Source: Sphingomonas lenta (lineage in GTDB: Bacteria > Pseudomonadota > Alphaproteobacteria > Sphingomonadales > Sphingomonadaceae). Taken from it: DNA of 64,000 nt. Shown here piece by piece: positions 34,572 through 44,854 of this stretch. Position numbers and translations under genes: made by a program. The notes under the pieces are model-generated. The model worked only from the letters and a program-made list of their open reading frames with translations. It made no database searches and was not told the DNA's origin. Location: NCBI RefSeq assembly GCF_002288825.1, contig NZ_NSLI01000005.1, positions 186,001-250,000 on the forward strand, in the 5' to 3' direction. Position 1 is the first letter of the stretch, and the number at the start of each line of letters is the position of its first letter.

Positions 34572-35924
34572 TTAGCCGGCCTGCTCCGCCAGCCACGCCT
34601 CCAGCCACTTGATCGTGTACTCGCCGCGCTGGAACTCGGGATCGTCGATCAGCGCCTGGTGGAGCGGGATGGTGGTCTTCATCCCCTCGATCACGAACTC
34701 CTCCAGCGCGCGGCGCAGGCGGCGGATGCAGCCTTCGCGGTCGCGGCCGTAGACGATCAGCTTGGCGATCATCGAGTCGTAATAGGGCGGGACCTTGTAC
34801 CCCTGGTACAGTCCGGAATCGACGCGGACATGCATGCCGCCCGGCGCGTGGAACAGCTTCACGAGGCCGGGCGAGGGGGCGAAGGTGCGCGGGTCCTCGG
34901 CGTTGATGCGGCACTCGATCGCGTGGCCGCGGAACTCCAGATCCTCTTGCGTCACCGAGAGGGGATGGCCTTCGGCGACGCGGATCTGCTCGCGGACGAG
35001 GTCGAGGCCGGTGATCATCTCGGTGACCGGATGCTCGACCTGGAGGCGCGTGTTCATCTCGATGAAGTAGAACTCGCCGTCCTCCCACAGGAACTCGATC
35101 GTTCCCGCGCCGCGATAGCCCATGTCCGCCATCGCCTTGGCGACGACGCCGCCCATGCGCTCGCGCTCGGCCGCGCTGATGACGGGGGAGGGGGCCTCCT
35201 CCAGCACCTTCTGGTGGCGGCGCTGGAGCGAGCAGTCGCGCTCGCCCAGATGAATGGCGTTGCCGGCGCCGTCGCCGAAGATCTGAAACTCGATGTGCCT
35301 GGGATTGCCCAGGTACTTCTCCATGTAAACGGTGTCGTCGCCAAACGCGGCCTTGGCCTCGGAGCCGGCCTGCTGCATCAGCGTCTCGAGCTGGTCCTCG
35401 GCTGGCACCACCTTCATGCCGCGCCCGCCGCCGCCCGCCGCCGCCTTGATGAGCACGGGATAGCCGATCTCGGCCGCGAGCTTCTTCGCCTCCTCGACGT
35501 CGGTGATCGCGCCGTCGGAGCCGGGCACGAGCGGCAGGCCGAGCGCGCCCGCAGTGCGCTTCGCCTCCACCTTGTCGCCCATGACGCGGATGTGTTCGGG
35601 CTTGGGGCCGACGAACAGGATGTTGTGGAGCTCGACGATCTCCGCGAACTTGGCGTTCTCCGACAGGAAGCCGTAGCCGGGGTGGATCGCGTCCGCGCCC
35701 GAGATCTCGGCCGCCGAGATGATGTTGGGGATGTTGAGGTAGCTGTCGGTCGCTTGCGGAGGCCCGATGCAGATCGCTTCGTCGGCGAGGCGCACGTGCA
35801 TCGCATCGGCGTCGGCGGTCGAGTGCACCGCGACCGTCTTGATGCCCATCTCATGGCAGGCGCGGTGGATACGCAGCGCGATCTCGCCGCGGTTGGCGAT
35901 CAGCAGCTTCTTGATCTGTCGCAA
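34572..35924 (-). CDS. accC: Acetyl-CoA carboxylase, biotin carboxylase subunit
   Basis: 450 residues, normal AccC length. Signatures include [19 protein letters not shown], the ATP-grasp glycine loop [33 protein letters not shown] and the catalytic [14 protein letters not shown]. It carboxylates biotin on AccB using ATP and bicarbonate for fatty-acid synthesis. It follows accB by 4 nt. The MccA-like protein encoded at 43007 shares the fold but has a fused biotinyl domain. Confidence 0.96.
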   Translation of the reverse strand: MRQIKKLLIANRGEIALRIHRACHEMGIKTVAVHSTADADAMHVRLADEAICIGPPQATDSYLNIPNIISAAEISGADAIHPGYGFLSENAKFAEIVELHNILFVGPKPEHIRVMGDKVEAKRTAGALGLPLVPGSDGAITDVEEAKKLAAEIGYPVLIKAAAGGGGRGMKVVPAEDQLETLMQQAGSEAKAAFGDDTVYMEKYLGNPRHIEFQIFGDGAGNAIHLGERDCSLQRRHQKVLEEAPSPVISAAERERMGGVVAKAMADMGYRGAGTIEFLWEDGEFYFIEMNTRLQVEHPVTEMITGLDLVREQIRVAEGHPLSVTQEDLEFRGHAIECRINAEDPRTFAPSPGLVKLFHAPGGMHVRVDSGLYQGYKVPPYYDSMIAKLIVYGRDREGCIRRLRRALEEFVIEGMKTTIPLHQALIDDPEFQRGEYTIKWLEAWLAEQAG

Positions 35925-35928
35925 GGCT

Positions 35929-36447
35929 TTACTCGACGACGATCAGGGGTTGATCGAATTCGACGGGCTGACCGTTCTCCACGAGGACGGCGACGACGGT
36001 GCCGGCCGCGGGCGCGGTGATCGGGTTCATGACCTTCATCGCTTCAACGATCAGCAGCGTGTCGCCCGCCGCGACCTTGTCGCCGACGGCCGCGAACGGC
36101 TTCGCGCCCGGCTCGGCCGCCAGGTAGACGGTGCCGACCATCGGCGAGCGCACGGCGTTGGCGTGGTTCGCCGTCGCGGGCGCGCCGACCTCCGCCGGAG
36201 CGGGTGCGGCGGTGGTCGCCGGCAGGGCTGGCTGGAGCGGGGCGGGGGAGGGCTGCGCGTAGTGCACCGCCGGCGCGGCGTTCACCGCGGCCGCCTTGCG
36301 CGCGACGCGGATGCGGCGGTCGCCGTCCTCCACCTCGATCTCGGTCAGTTGGGTGGCGTCGAGGATGCCTGCGAGCTGGCGGACCAGCTCCACGTCGACC
36401 TGCATCGCCCCTTCGGCCCCCTGTTGGCCATCGGTCGTATCTGTCAT
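35929..36447 (-). CDS. accB: Biotin carboxyl carrier protein of acetyl-CoA carboxylase
   Basis: 172 residues. The N-terminal helical domain ([20 protein letters not shown]) is followed by an Ala/Pro-rich linker and a biotinyl domain with the lysine in EAMKVMN (about K138). It carries biotin between AccC and the carboxyltransferase. It sits between aroQ (14 nt upstream) and accC (4 nt downstream). Confidence 0.96.
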   Translation of the reverse strand: MTDTTDGQQGAEGAMQVDVELVRQLAGILDATQLTEIEVEDGDRRIRVARKAAAVNAAPAVHYAQPSPAPLQPALPATTAAPAPAEVGAPATANHANAVRSPMVGTVYLAAEPGAKPFAAVGDKVAAGDTLLIVEAMKVMNPITAPAAGTVVAVLVENGQPVEFDQPLIVVE

Positions 36448-36461
36448 GGCGAGCGTCCCTG

Positions 36462-36896
36462 TCAGAGTCGGGCCGCGGCTTCAAGCGCGAGCAAGTAGGA
36501 CAAGGCTCCGAAGCCCGCGATCGTTCCCCTGGCGGCCTGGCCGACGAGGCTCCTGTGCCGAAAGGACTCGCGCCGATGCGGGTTCGACAGGTGCACCTCG
36601 ATCACGGGCGTCACGACCGACTTGATCGCGTCGTGCAGCGCGACGGACGTGTGCGTATACGCCCCCGCGTTGAGCAGCACCGCCTTAGCTTGGCGAGCCT
36701 GCGCCTCGTGCAGCCAGTCGACGAGGTGCCCCTCATGATTGGACTGGCGCATGTCGATCGCGAGATCGAGTTCGCGCGCCCGATCCTCCAGCATCCCCGC
36801 GATGTCGTCCAGCGTGTCGGTCCCGTAGATCTCCGGTTCGCGGAGCCCGAGCAGGTTTAGGTTGGGGCCGTTTAGGACGAAGATGGTGTCGGGCAT
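36462..36896 (-). CDS. aroQ: 3-dehydroquinate dehydratase, type II
   Basis: 144 residues. Active-site segments NGPNLNLLG, the Tyr-bearing [21 protein letters not shown] and [13 protein letters not shown] are intact. It removes water from 3-dehydroquinate in the shikimate pathway and normally forms a dodecamer. It is the first gene of the aroQ-accB-accC cluster, an order common in proteobacteria. Confidence 0.95.
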   Translation of the reverse strand: MPDTIFVLNGPNLNLLGLREPEIYGTDTLDDIAGMLEDRARELDLAIDMRQSNHEGHLVDWLHEAQARQAKAVLLNAGAYTHTSVALHDAIKSVVTPVIEVHLSNPHRRESFRHRSLVGQAARGTIAGFGALSYLLALEAAARL

Positions 36897-36914
36897 GGCG
36901 CAGCGATAGCGCGG

Positions 36915-37352
36915 TCAGCCGCGCCCGAACAGCCGCGCGTCCCAGGGCCAGCGCGCCGCCTGTACGATCCGGACGCGAGCGGCGTCGGGGTGGAGCGGGT
37001 TGAGAAGGTAGTTCCAACTAGCCGGAGCGATGACGGATGGCACGCGGGCGAGCGGGGTCGTAGCCGCGCGTAGGAAAGCGTCGCCCCAATCGGCGGTGAA
37101 CGGCGCATCATGCTGGTCTTGTCCGGCAGGCCAATCGGTGATCGCCAAGTCGTCCGGCGCCTCGACTTCGAGAAGCTGGTACGGCGCAGGCCGGACGGCG
37201 CGGTGCTGATGGACGAGCACCTCCAGCAATGCGAGCGCGCTTGAGTCGGCGGCGTACACGATCGGGCGACCGGCATGGTGCCAGCGTCCGCCGACAGTCA
37301 GGCCGCCGACGCCGTCGAGGGTCAACCAGTCCGATATGCGCCAGAGCCGCAA
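36915..37352 (-). CDS. RES-domain toxin
   Basis: 145 residues of the RES family. Conserved elements are WRIS at the start, GGRWHHAGRPIVYAADS, LLEVLVH and ASWNYLLNP. RES toxins (for example MbcT, ParT) degrade or modify NAD-linked substrates. The start is TTG 37352, in the same frame as and 9 nt after the antitoxin stop; no ATG or GTG is available. The weak start and missing SD suggest that toxin translation depends on the antitoxin gene. Confidence 0.88.
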   Translation of the reverse strand: MRLWRISDWLTLDGVGGLTVGGRWHHAGRPIVYAADSSALALLEVLVHQHRAVRPAPYQLLEVEAPDDLAITDWPAGQDQHDAPFTADWGDAFLRAATTPLARVPSVIAPASWNYLLNPLHPDAARVRIVQAARWPWDARLFGRG

Positions 37353-37361
37353 GGGCGCAGC

Positions 37362-37772
37362 TCAGGCGAGCATGCCGTGCCGGAAACGCTGGAGCAGGTT
37401 GATGACGAGCTCGCTTCCCGAATAGCTCCGCATCAGCTCGATGGGCGGCGTGCCGTCGAAGTCGAACTGCGGCGCGCGAAGCCATTCCATCGCATAAGCA
37501 CGGTCGCCGAACACCTGCGTCGCCAGCGCGAGCACCTCGGCGAAGCGGGCCAGGCGGTCGCTCTCGTCCAACGACAGGCGGGCGTCGTCGGCCAGTCTCC
37601 GGTCGAGCGTCCGGCGAGTGCCCACAATGCCGACTAGATCGGCGATAGTGACGACTTTGCCGTCCGCCACGGCCCGAAGCGCGCTGACGGGCAATCCCTT
37701 CTGAACCTCCCGCACACGGGTGAGCGGGGGAGCCGCAAGGAAGCGATCTACCGAAAAAGCCGATGTTGCCAT
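37362..37772 (-). CDS. Xre/MbcA/ParS-family antitoxin (DUF2384)
   Basis: 136 residues. The N-terminal half is helical and Xre-like (VVTIADLVGIVGTRRTLDRR), and the C-terminal half matches the MbcA/ParS toxin-binding domain (LALATQVFGDRAYAMEWLRA, GTPPIELMRSYSGSELV). It should neutralise the RES toxin and repress the operon. Its upstream region contains repeated CCTTTGCC/GTTTGCC blocks (37787-37808 on the minus strand) that may be operator sequence. Confidence 0.9.
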   Translation of the reverse strand: MATSAFSVDRFLAAPPLTRVREVQKGLPVSALRAVADGKVVTIADLVGIVGTRRTLDRRLADDARLSLDESDRLARFAEVLALATQVFGDRAYAMEWLRAPQFDFDGTPPIELMRSYSGSELVINLLQRFRHGMLA

Positions 37773-37859
37773 ACGGCAGAGACTTAGTAGGCAAACGGCA
37801 AAGGGTCAATGTGCGCTGCAAGGGTTCAACAAACGGCCGATTGCGCCTAGATCGCCCGC

Positions 37860-38870
37860 ATGACCTCAGGCATCGACGGCACCGTCTCCATCACCGTCAA
37901 CGGCGAGCACAAGCGCGTGAGCGCCGGGCTGACGCTCGCGCAGCTCGCGACCGACCTCGGACTGGTGCCCGAGAAGGTCGCCGTCGAGCGCAACCTGGAG
38001 GTGGTACCGCGGTCCACGCTGGCGCAGGTGCCGGTGGAGGACGGCGACGATATCGAGATTGTCCACTTCGTCGGCGGCGGCGATCACCAGCGGGCGGTCG
38101 ACGCCGACACCTGGACGGTCGCGGGCCGCACCTTTCGGTCGCGGCTGATCGTCGGCACGGGCAAGTACAAGGACTTCGCGCAGAACGCCGCCGCCGTGGA
38201 GGCGAGCGGCGCGGAGATCGTCACGGTCGCGGTGCGCCGCGTCAACGTGTCGGACCGCAACGCGCCGATGCTGACCGACTATATCGACCCGAAGCGCTAC
38301 ACCTATCTGCCCAACACCGCGGGCTGCTTCACCGCCGACGACGCGATCCGCACCCTCAGGTTGGCGCGCGAGGCGGGCGGTTGGGACCTCGTCAAGCTGG
38401 AGGTACTGGGCGAGGCGCGCACGCTCTATCCGGACATGCGCGAGACGCTGAAGGCGACCGAGGTGCTGGTCCGCGAGGGCTTCAAGCCGATGGTCTATTG
38501 CGTCGACGACCCCATCGCGGCGAAGCAGCTGGAGGAGGCCGGCGCCGTCGCGATCATGCCGCTGGGCGCGCCGATCGGCTCGGGGCTCGGCATCCAGAAC
38601 CGCGTCACCATCCGCTTGATCGTGGAGGGCGCAAAGGTCCCCGTGCTCGTCGACGCGGGCGTGGGCACCGCGTCGGACGCGGCGGTGGCGATGGAGCTGG
38701 GCTGCGACGGCGTGCTGATGAACACCGCCATCGCCGAGGCCAAGGACCCGGTGATGATGGCCGCCGCGATGCGGATGGCCGTCGAGAGCGGCCGGCTCGC
38801 CTATCGCGCGGGCCGCATGGGCCAGCGCCGCTACGCCGATCCGTCGAGCCCGCTCGCCGGGCTGATCTGA
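37860..38870 (+). CDS. thiG: ThiS-ThiG fusion (sulfur carrier protein plus thiazole synthase)
   Basis: 336 residues. Residues ~8-74 are Thi[21 protein letters not shown], ending IVHFVGGG at residues 67-74. The ThiG barrel follows from about 82 ([20 protein letters not shown]), with the Schiff-base lysine in DLVKLEVLG (about K179) and [20 protein letters not shown]. In free ThiS the terminal Gly-Gly is adenylated and thiocarboxylated, but here it is internal. No TPP riboswitch is visible upstream. The 3' end overlaps the convergent methyltransferase by 40 nt. Confidence 0.93.
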   Translation: MTSGIDGTVSITVNGEHKRVSAGLTLAQLATDLGLVPEKVAVERNLEVVPRSTLAQVPVEDGDDIEIVHFVGGGDHQRAVDADTWTVAGRTFRSRLIVGTGKYKDFAQNAAAVEASGAEIVTVAVRRVNVSDRNAPMLTDYIDPKRYTYLPNTAGCFTADDAIRTLRLAREAGGWDLVKLEVLGEARTLYPDMRETLKATEVLVREGFKPMVYCVDDPIAAKQLEEAGAVAIMPLGAPIGSGLGIQNRVTIRLIVEGAKVPVLVDAGVGTASDAAVAMELGCDGVLMNTAIAEAKDPVMMAAAMRMAVESGRLAYRAGRMGQRRYADPSSPLAGLI

Positions 38871-39484
38871 CGCCGCGCCAGGTACACGGTCGGGCCGTCA
38901 GCGATCGGGTGGCCGAGCCAGACCTGCTCGACCGCGCAGCCCTGCATGGCGAGTAGCGACGCATACTCCTCGCGCAAGAGACTCGCGTGGAACAGCGGCT
39001 CGCCCTCCCACTCGCCCATCGCGATCCCGGCCGCCGGTCCCGCGGTCCACATCAGTGGCGCGCCCGGCGCGAGGTGCGCGGCGAGGCGCGGCAGCGTCGT
39101 CCGCTGATCCTCCTCGTCCAAGTGGAAGAAGCTATGCCAAGCGAGCACCGCGTCGAAGCACCGCCCCAGGTTGAGCGTGCGCATGTCCGCCTCGATCCAC
39201 TCCGCCCCCGACAGCGCCGCTTCTGCAGACGCCAGCAGCGCGGGCGCGACGTCCACGCCCGTGACGCGGAACCCGCGCCGGACCAGCTCCGCCGCGATCG
39301 GCCGCCCGTTGCCGCAGCCCACGTCCAGCACCGCTGCGCCCTGCGGCAAGCCCTCTGTCAGCCGGTCGAGCCATGCGCCTTCCTGCAACTTATCCCCGCG
39401 TGCTTGTTCCCACGCACGCGCATGTCGTTGATATAGTTGCGGTATGCTGGCCGCAGCGGGATTTTTATCGCTGTTCGGGAACAT
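38831..39484 (-). CDS. Class I SAM-dependent methyltransferase
   Basis: 217 residues. Motif I is [20 protein letters not shown], followed by [38 protein letters not shown] and FHLDEEDQR. This is the Tellurite-resistance/TehB-like small-molecule methyltransferase type; the substrate is unknown. ATG 39484 is favoured by AAAGGG upstream; GTG 39505 is an alternative. Its last 40 nt overlap the end of thiSG in the opposite direction. Confidence 0.85.
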   Translation of the reverse strand: MFPNSDKNPAAASIPQLYQRHARAWEQARGDKLQEGAWLDRLTEGLPQGAAVLDVGCGNGRPIAAELVRRGFRVTGVDVAPALLASAEAALSGAEWIEADMRTLNLGRCFDAVLAWHSFFHLDEEDQRTTLPRLAAHLAPGAPLMWTAGPAAGIAMGEWEGEPLFHASLLREEYASLLAMQGCAVEQVWLGHPIADGPTVYLARRQISPASGLDGSA

Positions 39485-39666
39485 TGCGCGCCCTTTCACG
39501 TTCACACATGATAACGCATGTCGATCTTGTTCGTCGCGTACCGATGGCCGCTCCGGGTGACCGGGGCGGCCTTTCTTTCAGCCGACCTTGACGCGCGCGC
39601 ACGGATGTTCAACCGGGCCTTCATCGCACCACCCGCGGGCCACACGCGGGGTCTTGGAGAGCAGGT

Positions 39667-40818
39667 TTGAGCGACTTCGATTTCGGCCTCGGCGAGAACG
39701 CTGAGATGATCCGCGACACCACCCGCCGCTTCTCGGAGGACAAGATCGCGCCTTTGGCGGCGAAGATCGACGCCGACGACTGGTTCCCGCGCGACGAGCT
39801 CTGGCCCGCGATGGGCGAGCTGGGCCTGCACGGCATCACCGTCGAGGAGGAATGGGGCGGGCTAGGGCTGGGCTATCTCGAGCACGTCGTCGCCTGCGAG
39901 GAGGTGGCGCGCGCGTCCGCGTCGATCGGCCTCTCCTACGGCGCGCACTCCAACCTCTGCGTCAATCAGATCCGCCGCTGGGGCAATGACGAGCAGAAGG
40001 CGAAGTACCTCCCCAAGCTCATCAGCGGCGAGCATGTGGGCTCGCTCGCCATGTCGGAGGTGTCGGCGGGCTCCGACGTCGTCTCCATGAAGCTCAAGGC
40101 CGACGCGGTGCAGGGCGGCTATGTGCTGAACGGCACGAAATTCTGGATCACCAACGCGGCGTACGCCGACACGCTCGTCGTCTACGCCAAGACGGGCGAG
40201 GGGAGCCGCGGCATCACCGCCTTCCTGATCGAGAAGGACATGCCCGGCTTCTCCATCGGGCAGAAGATCGACAAGATGGGCATGCGCGGCTCGCCCACCT
40301 CCGAGCTCGTCTTCAACGACTGCGAGGTGCCCGCCGAGAACGTCATGGGTCCGGTCAACGGCGGCGTCGGCGTGCTGATGAGCGGCCTCGATTACGAGCG
40401 CGCGGTGCTGGCCGGCATCCAGCTCGGGATCATGCAGGCCTGTCTCGACGTGGTCGTGCCCTATATCCGCGAGCGCAAGCAGTTCGGCAAACCCGTGGGC
40501 GGCTTCCAGCTGATGCAGGCCAAGGTCGCCGACATGTACGTCGCGCTGAACTCGGCGCGCGCCTATGTCTACGCCGTCGCGCGCAACTGCGACCAGGGCA
40601 ACACCACGCGCTTCGACGCGGCGGGCGCGATCCTCTACGCGTCCGAGAGCGCGGTGAAGGTGGCGCTCGAAGCCATCCAGGCGCTGGGCGGCGCGGGCTA
40701 CACCAAGGACTGGCCCGTCGAGCGGTTCCTCCGCGACGCCAAGCTCCTCGACATCGGGGCGGGGACCAACGAGGTCCGCCGCATGCTGATCGGCCGCGAG
40801 CTCATCGGCGCGCAATGA
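39667..40818 (+). CDS. liuA: Isovaleryl-CoA dehydrogenase
   Basis: 383 residues of the acyl-CoA dehydrogenase fold: [40 protein letters not shown] and a C-terminal [16 protein letters not shown]. The catalytic Glu is in [10 protein letters not shown], the position used in isovaleryl-CoA dehydrogenases rather than the C-terminal Glu of short-chain enzymes. It oxidises isovaleryl-CoA to 3-methylcrotonyl-CoA in leucine breakdown. TTG start at 39667. The stop overlaps the next start by ATGA. Confidence 0.92.
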   Translation: MSDFDFGLGENAEMIRDTTRRFSEDKIAPLAAKIDADDWFPRDELWPAMGELGLHGITVEEEWGGLGLGYLEHVVACEEVARASASIGLSYGAHSNLCVNQIRRWGNDEQKAKYLPKLISGEHVGSLAMSEVSAGSDVVSMKLKADAVQGGYVLNGTKFWITNAAYADTLVVYAKTGEGSRGITAFLIEKDMPGFSIGQKIDKMGMRGSPTSELVFNDCEVPAENVMGPVNGGVGVLMSGLDYERAVLAGIQLGIMQACLDVVVPYIRERKQFGKPVGGFQLMQAKVADMYVALNSARAYVYAVARNCDQGNTTRFDAAGAILYASESAVKVALEAIQALGGAGYTKDWPVERFLRDAKLLDIGAGTNEVRRMLIGRELIGAQ

Positions 40819-42416
40819 CCGCGCCCATTCTCGACACCAAGCTCTCGCCCGAGAGCGAGCCGTTCCGCACCAACGCCGCCCACAACCGCGCGCTCGTCGA
40901 CCAGCTCCGTGCGGACGTGGCGCAGGCCGCGCTAGGCGGCAACGAGCGGGCGCGCGAGCGGCACACCAGCCGCGGCAAGCTCCTCCCCCGCGACCGCGTC
41001 GAGCGGCTGCTCGACCCCGGCTCGCCTTTCCTGGAGATCGGCCAGCTCGCCGCCAACGGCCTCTACGACGACGAGGTGCCGGGCGCAGGCATGATCGCGG
41101 GCGTCGGGCGCGTGTCCGGCCGGCAGGTCATGATCGTCTGCAACGACGCGACGGTTAAAGGCGGCACCTACTTTCCCGTAACCGTCAAGAAGCACCTGCG
41201 CGCGCAGGAAATCGCCGAGCAGAACCGGCTGCCCTGCGTCTACCTGGTCGACAGCGGCGGCGCGAACCTGCCGCACCAGGCGGAGGTGTTCCCCGACCGC
41301 GACCATTTCGGCCGCATCTTCTTCAACCAGGCGAACATGTCGGCGCTGGGCATCCCGCAGATCGCCTGCGTTATGGGGTCCTGCACCGCGGGCGGCGCTT
41401 ATGTCCCCGCCATGTCCGACGAGACGGTGATCGTCCGCGAGCAGGGCACGATCTTCCTCGCCGGTCCCCCGCTCGTGAAGGCGGCGACGGGCGAGGTGAT
41501 CTCCGCCGAGGAGCTGGGGGGTGCCGAGACGCACGGCCGGCGCTCGGGCGTCGTCGACCACGTCGCCGAGAACGACGAGCACGCACTGACGATCGTCCGC
41601 GACATCATCTCCACGCTCCAGCCGCCCCGCCAAGCGGACGTAAACCTGCGCGAGCCGCGCCCACCCAAGTTCGCGCCGGAGGAGCTGTACGGGATCATCC
41701 CGAACGACGTCCGCGCGCCCTACGACGTGCACGAGGTCATCGCCCGCATCGTCGATGCTTCCGAGTTCCACGAATTCAAGTCGCTGTACGGCGCGAGCCT
41801 GGTCTGCGGCTTCGCGCACATCCACGGGATGCCCGTCGCGATCCTGGCGAACAACGGCGTCCTCTTCTCCGAGTCCGCCCAGAAGGGCGCGCACTTCATC
41901 GAGCTCGCCTGCCAGCGCCGTATCCCGCTGCTGTTCCTCCAGAACATCTCCGGCTTCATGGTCGGCGGCCGCTACGAGGCGGAGGGCATCGCCAAGCACG
42001 GCGCGAAGCTCGTCACCGCCGTCGCCACCGCGAGCGTGCCCAAGATCACCGTGCTGATCGGCGGCAGCTTCGGCGCGGGCAATTACGGCATGTGCGGCCG
42101 GGCCTACAGCCCCCGCTTCCTCTTCACCTGGCCCAATAGCCGCATCAGCGTCATGGGCGGCGAGCAGGCGGCGAGCGTGCTCGCCACCGTCCACCGCGAC
42201 GCGGAGCGTTGGACGCCCGACGAGGCGGAGGCGTTCAAGGCCCCGATCCGCCAGAAGTACGAGGACGAAGGCAACCCTTATTACGCCACCGCGCGCCTGT
42301 GGGACGACGGCGTGATCGACCCCGCGCAGACGAGGGACGTGCTGGGCGTTGCGTTCGCGGCGACGCTGAACGCGTCGGTGCCGGAAACCCCGCGCTTCGG
42401 CGTGTTCCGGATGTGA
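40815..42416 (+). CDS. liuB: Methylcrotonyl-CoA carboxylase, carboxyltransferase (beta) subunit
   Basis: 533 residues, full-length carboxyltransferase. It has the MCCB/PCCB-type crotonase folds with [53 protein letters not shown] and the C-terminal [20 protein letters not shown]. It transfers CO2 from biotin to 3-methylcrotonyl-CoA. It overlaps liuA by ATGA. The matching biotin subunit is displaced by an unrelated small gene. Confidence 0.96.
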   Translation: MTAPILDTKLSPESEPFRTNAAHNRALVDQLRADVAQAALGGNERARERHTSRGKLLPRDRVERLLDPGSPFLEIGQLAANGLYDDEVPGAGMIAGVGRVSGRQVMIVCNDATVKGGTYFPVTVKKHLRAQEIAEQNRLPCVYLVDSGGANLPHQAEVFPDRDHFGRIFFNQANMSALGIPQIACVMGSCTAGGAYVPAMSDETVIVREQGTIFLAGPPLVKAATGEVISAEELGGAETHGRRSGVVDHVAENDEHALTIVRDIISTLQPPRQADVNLREPRPPKFAPEELYGIIPNDVRAPYDVHEVIARIVDASEFHEFKSLYGASLVCGFAHIHGMPVAILANNGVLFSESAQKGAHFIELACQRRIPLLFLQNISGFMVGGRYEAEGIAKHGAKLVTAVATASVPKITVLIGGSFGAGNYGMCGRAYSPRFLFTWPNSRISVMGGEQAASVLATVHRDAERWTPDEAEAFKAPIRQKYEDEGNPYYATARLWDDGVIDPAQTRDVLGVAFAATLNASVPETPRFGVFRM

Positions 42417-42431
42417 TGCGAAGGAGGAGTT

Positions 42432-43010
42432 ATGCAGGACGAGATAGTCGAGTCTGGCTTAAAACGGCCAAGCGGGACTAGCGGCTTACGTCTGCTTGCG
42501 ATTCCACTGTTCATCGCCGCGCTCGTCGGTCTGAGCCTGTACTTCTATAATCGAAGCGTTTCTGCGCCTGTGGCGGCTGCGTTAGCCGGGGAGACCGGCG
42601 CGGAGACGATCGTTCGCCGGGCGGGTTGGATTAGCAGTCGTGAAATTGTCTTCGACGTCAAATCCGCTGACGGCGAAATTGCGATGGTGGACATGCTTCG
42701 ACGACTACTTAAATCGGCCGAAGCCTTAAAAGAGCGCGAGTTCGACAAGGTATATCTGGCGTATAAAGGAAAAGATAAGTTTTACCTCGAAGGTGCATAC
42801 TTCAAGAAGCTTGGTGAGGAGCGGGAGTGGCAAAATCCCGTGTATACGATGCGGACACTTCCTGAGAATGTTCGCAATCTGGACGGCTCGCCTGCATTCG
42901 AGACTTGGGAGGGAGGTTGGCTTGGCGTGACGGGCAAGCAAATGGAGGACGCGGGAGAGTTTCAGAAGCAATGGTGGGTCAACGACGCGATTGGTGAAGT
43001 GAACCAATGA
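42432..43010 (+). CDS. Unknown single-pass membrane protein inserted in the leucine operon
   Basis: 192 residues. A cytoplasmic N-terminal ~17 residues, one transmembrane helix (LLAIPLFIAALVGLSLYFY, about 20-40), then a soluble domain with many Lys, Glu and aromatic residues (EFDKVYLAYKGKDKFYLEGA; WEGGWLGVTGKQMEDAGEFQ). I recognise no family. Base composition and codon use are clearly less GC-rich than in the flanking liu genes. Strong SD (AGGAGGAG), and the stop overlaps the liuD ATG by ATGA. So it is translated as part of the operon although its sequence looks acquired. Confidence 0.85.
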   Translation: MQDEIVESGLKRPSGTSGLRLLAIPLFIAALVGLSLYFYNRSVSAPVAAALAGETGAETIVRRAGWISSREIVFDVKSADGEIAMVDMLRRLLKSAEALKEREFDKVYLAYKGKDKFYLEGAYFKKLGEEREWQNPVYTMRTLPENVRNLDGSPAFETWEGGWLGVTGKQMEDAGEFQKQWWVNDAIGEVNQ

Positions 43011-44851
43011 TCCGCTCGCTGCTCATCGCCAACCGCGGCGAGATCGCCTGCCGTATCATGCGCACCGCGCGCTCGCTCGGCATCCGTACGGTCGCGGTTT
43101 ACTCGGACGCCGACGCGCACGCGCTCCATGTCGCCCAGGCCGACGAGGCGGTGCATATCGGTCCGGCGCCCGCGCGCGAGAGCTACTTGGTCGGCGAGCG
43201 CATCATTGCCGCCGCGAAGGCGACAGGCGCGGAGGCGATCCACCCCGGCTACGGCTTCCTGTCGGAGAACGCCGACTTCGCCCAAGCCGTCATCGACGCC
43301 GGCCTGATCTGGGTCGGCCCGCGCCCGCACTCGATCCGCGCCATGGGCCTGAAGGACGCGGCCAAGAAGCTGATGAGCGACGCGGGCGTCCCCGTCACGC
43401 CCGGCTACCTCGGCGAGGACCAGTCGCCCGAGCGGCTTCAGGCCGAAGCCGACGCGATCGGCTATCCCGTCCTCATCAAGGCGGTCGCGGGCGGTGGCGG
43501 CAAGGGCATGCGCCGCGTCGAAGGCTCCGCCGAGTTCCAGGACGCACTCCAGAGCTGCAAGCGCGAGGCCGCGTCGAGCTTCGGCGACGACCGCGTGCTG
43601 CTCGAGAAGTATATCCTCTCGCCCCGCCACATCGAGGTGCAGGTCTTCGGTGACGCGCACGGCGACGTCGTCCACCTGTTCGAGCGCGACTGCTCGCTCC
43701 AGCGCCGCCACCAAAAGGTGATCGAGGAGGCGCCCGCGCCCGGCATGGACCCCGCCACCCGCGAGCAGGTCTGCGCCGCCGCCGTCCGCGCGGCCAAGGC
43801 GGTCGATTATCAGGGCGCCGGCACGATCGAGTTCATCGCCGACGCCAGCGAAGGCCTCCGCGCCGACCGCATCTGGTTCATGGAGATGAACACCCGCCTC
43901 CAGGTCGAGCACCCGGTGACGGAGGAGATCACCGGCCAGGACTTGGTCGAGTGGCAGCTCCGCGTCGCGTCGGGCGAGCCGCTGCCGCTCCGCCAGGAGG
44001 AGCTGAGCATCAACGGCTGGGCGATGGAGGCGCGGCTCTACGCCGAGGACCCGGCCAAGGGTTTCCTGCCCTCGATTGGTCGCCTCGACGCGTTCGATCT
44101 GGGTGACGAGATCCGCGTCGACACCGGCGTCGTCCAGGGCGCGGAGATCACGCCCTTCTACGATCCCATGATCGCCAAGATGATCGCGCACGGCTCGACG
44201 CGGGAGGAAGCACGCGAAGCGCTCGCCGATGCGCTCGACGAGGCGGTGGTCTGGCCGCTCCGCACCAACGCGGGCTTCCTCGTCGAAGCGCTCGACCACC
44301 CCGCGTTCGTTGCCGCCGAGCTCGACACCGGCCTCATCGCGCGCGAGGGCGACGCGCTGCTGCCGCCGCCGCTTCCGAGCGAGGAGGCGCTGGTCGAGGC
44401 CGCCGCCGCGCTCGCGCGGCCGGGCCCGATCGCGGGCCTCCGCCTCAACGCACCCCCGCGCCGCGCGGGCTGGTTCCTGGTCGGCGGCGAGCGGGTGGAG
44501 GTCAATTTCACCGACGCCGAGCCCGTCGAAGCCGATGAGGCGCCGGGCAGCCTGCTCGTCACCGAAGGCGGCCAGACCTGGGAGGTCACGCCCTGGCGCG
44601 CGACCGGCGTCGCCGCGGGCGGGGCCGCCGACGGCGCGATCCTGTCGCCCATGCCCGGCCGCGTCATTGCGGTCGACGTCGCCGCGGGCGAGCACGTCGC
44701 CAAGGGCCAGAAGCTCGTCACGCTGGAGGCGATGAAGATGGAGCACAGCCTTGTCGCCCCCTTCGACGGCACGGTGGCGGAGCTGCCCGTCGAAGCCGGC
44801 GGCCAGGTCACCGAAGGCGCGTTGCTCGTGCGCGTGGAGCGGGAGGGATAA
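43007..44851 (+). CDS. liuD: Methylcrotonyl-CoA carboxylase, biotin-containing (alpha) subunit
   Basis: 614 residues. The N-terminal biotin carboxylase has [55 protein letters not shown] and [20 protein letters not shown]. The C-terminal biotinyl domain has the lysine in EAMKMEHS. A BT-like linker lies between them. With LiuB it forms the carboxylase of leucine and isovalerate catabolism. The downstream liuC and liuE genes are not in the window. Confidence 0.95.
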   Translation: MIRSLLIANRGEIACRIMRTARSLGIRTVAVYSDADAHALHVAQADEAVHIGPAPARESYLVGERIIAAAKATGAEAIHPGYGFLSENADFAQAVIDAGLIWVGPRPHSIRAMGLKDAAKKLMSDAGVPVTPGYLGEDQSPERLQAEADAIGYPVLIKAVAGGGGKGMRRVEGSAEFQDALQSCKREAASSFGDDRVLLEKYILSPRHIEVQVFGDAHGDVVHLFERDCSLQRRHQKVIEEAPAPGMDPATREQVCAAAVRAAKAVDYQGAGTIEFIADASEGLRADRIWFMEMNTRLQVEHPVTEEITGQDLVEWQLRVASGEPLPLRQEELSINGWAMEARLYAEDPAKGFLPSIGRLDAFDLGDEIRVDTGVVQGAEITPFYDPMIAKMIAHGSTREEAREALADALDEAVVWPLRTNAGFLVEALDHPAFVAAELDTGLIAREGDALLPPPLPSEEALVEAAAALARPGPIAGLRLNAPPRRAGWFLVGGERVEVNFTDAEPVEADEAPGSLLVTEGGQTWEVTPWRATGVAAGGAADGAILSPMPGRVIAVDVAAGEHVAKGQKLVTLEAMKMEHSLVAPFDGTVAELPVEAGGQVTEGALLVRVEREG

Positions 44852-44854
44852 AAT

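Noticed and set aside
37787..37860. TPP riboswitch before thiSG
   Set aside because: No CUGAGA or related thi-box core and too little space for the aptamer.
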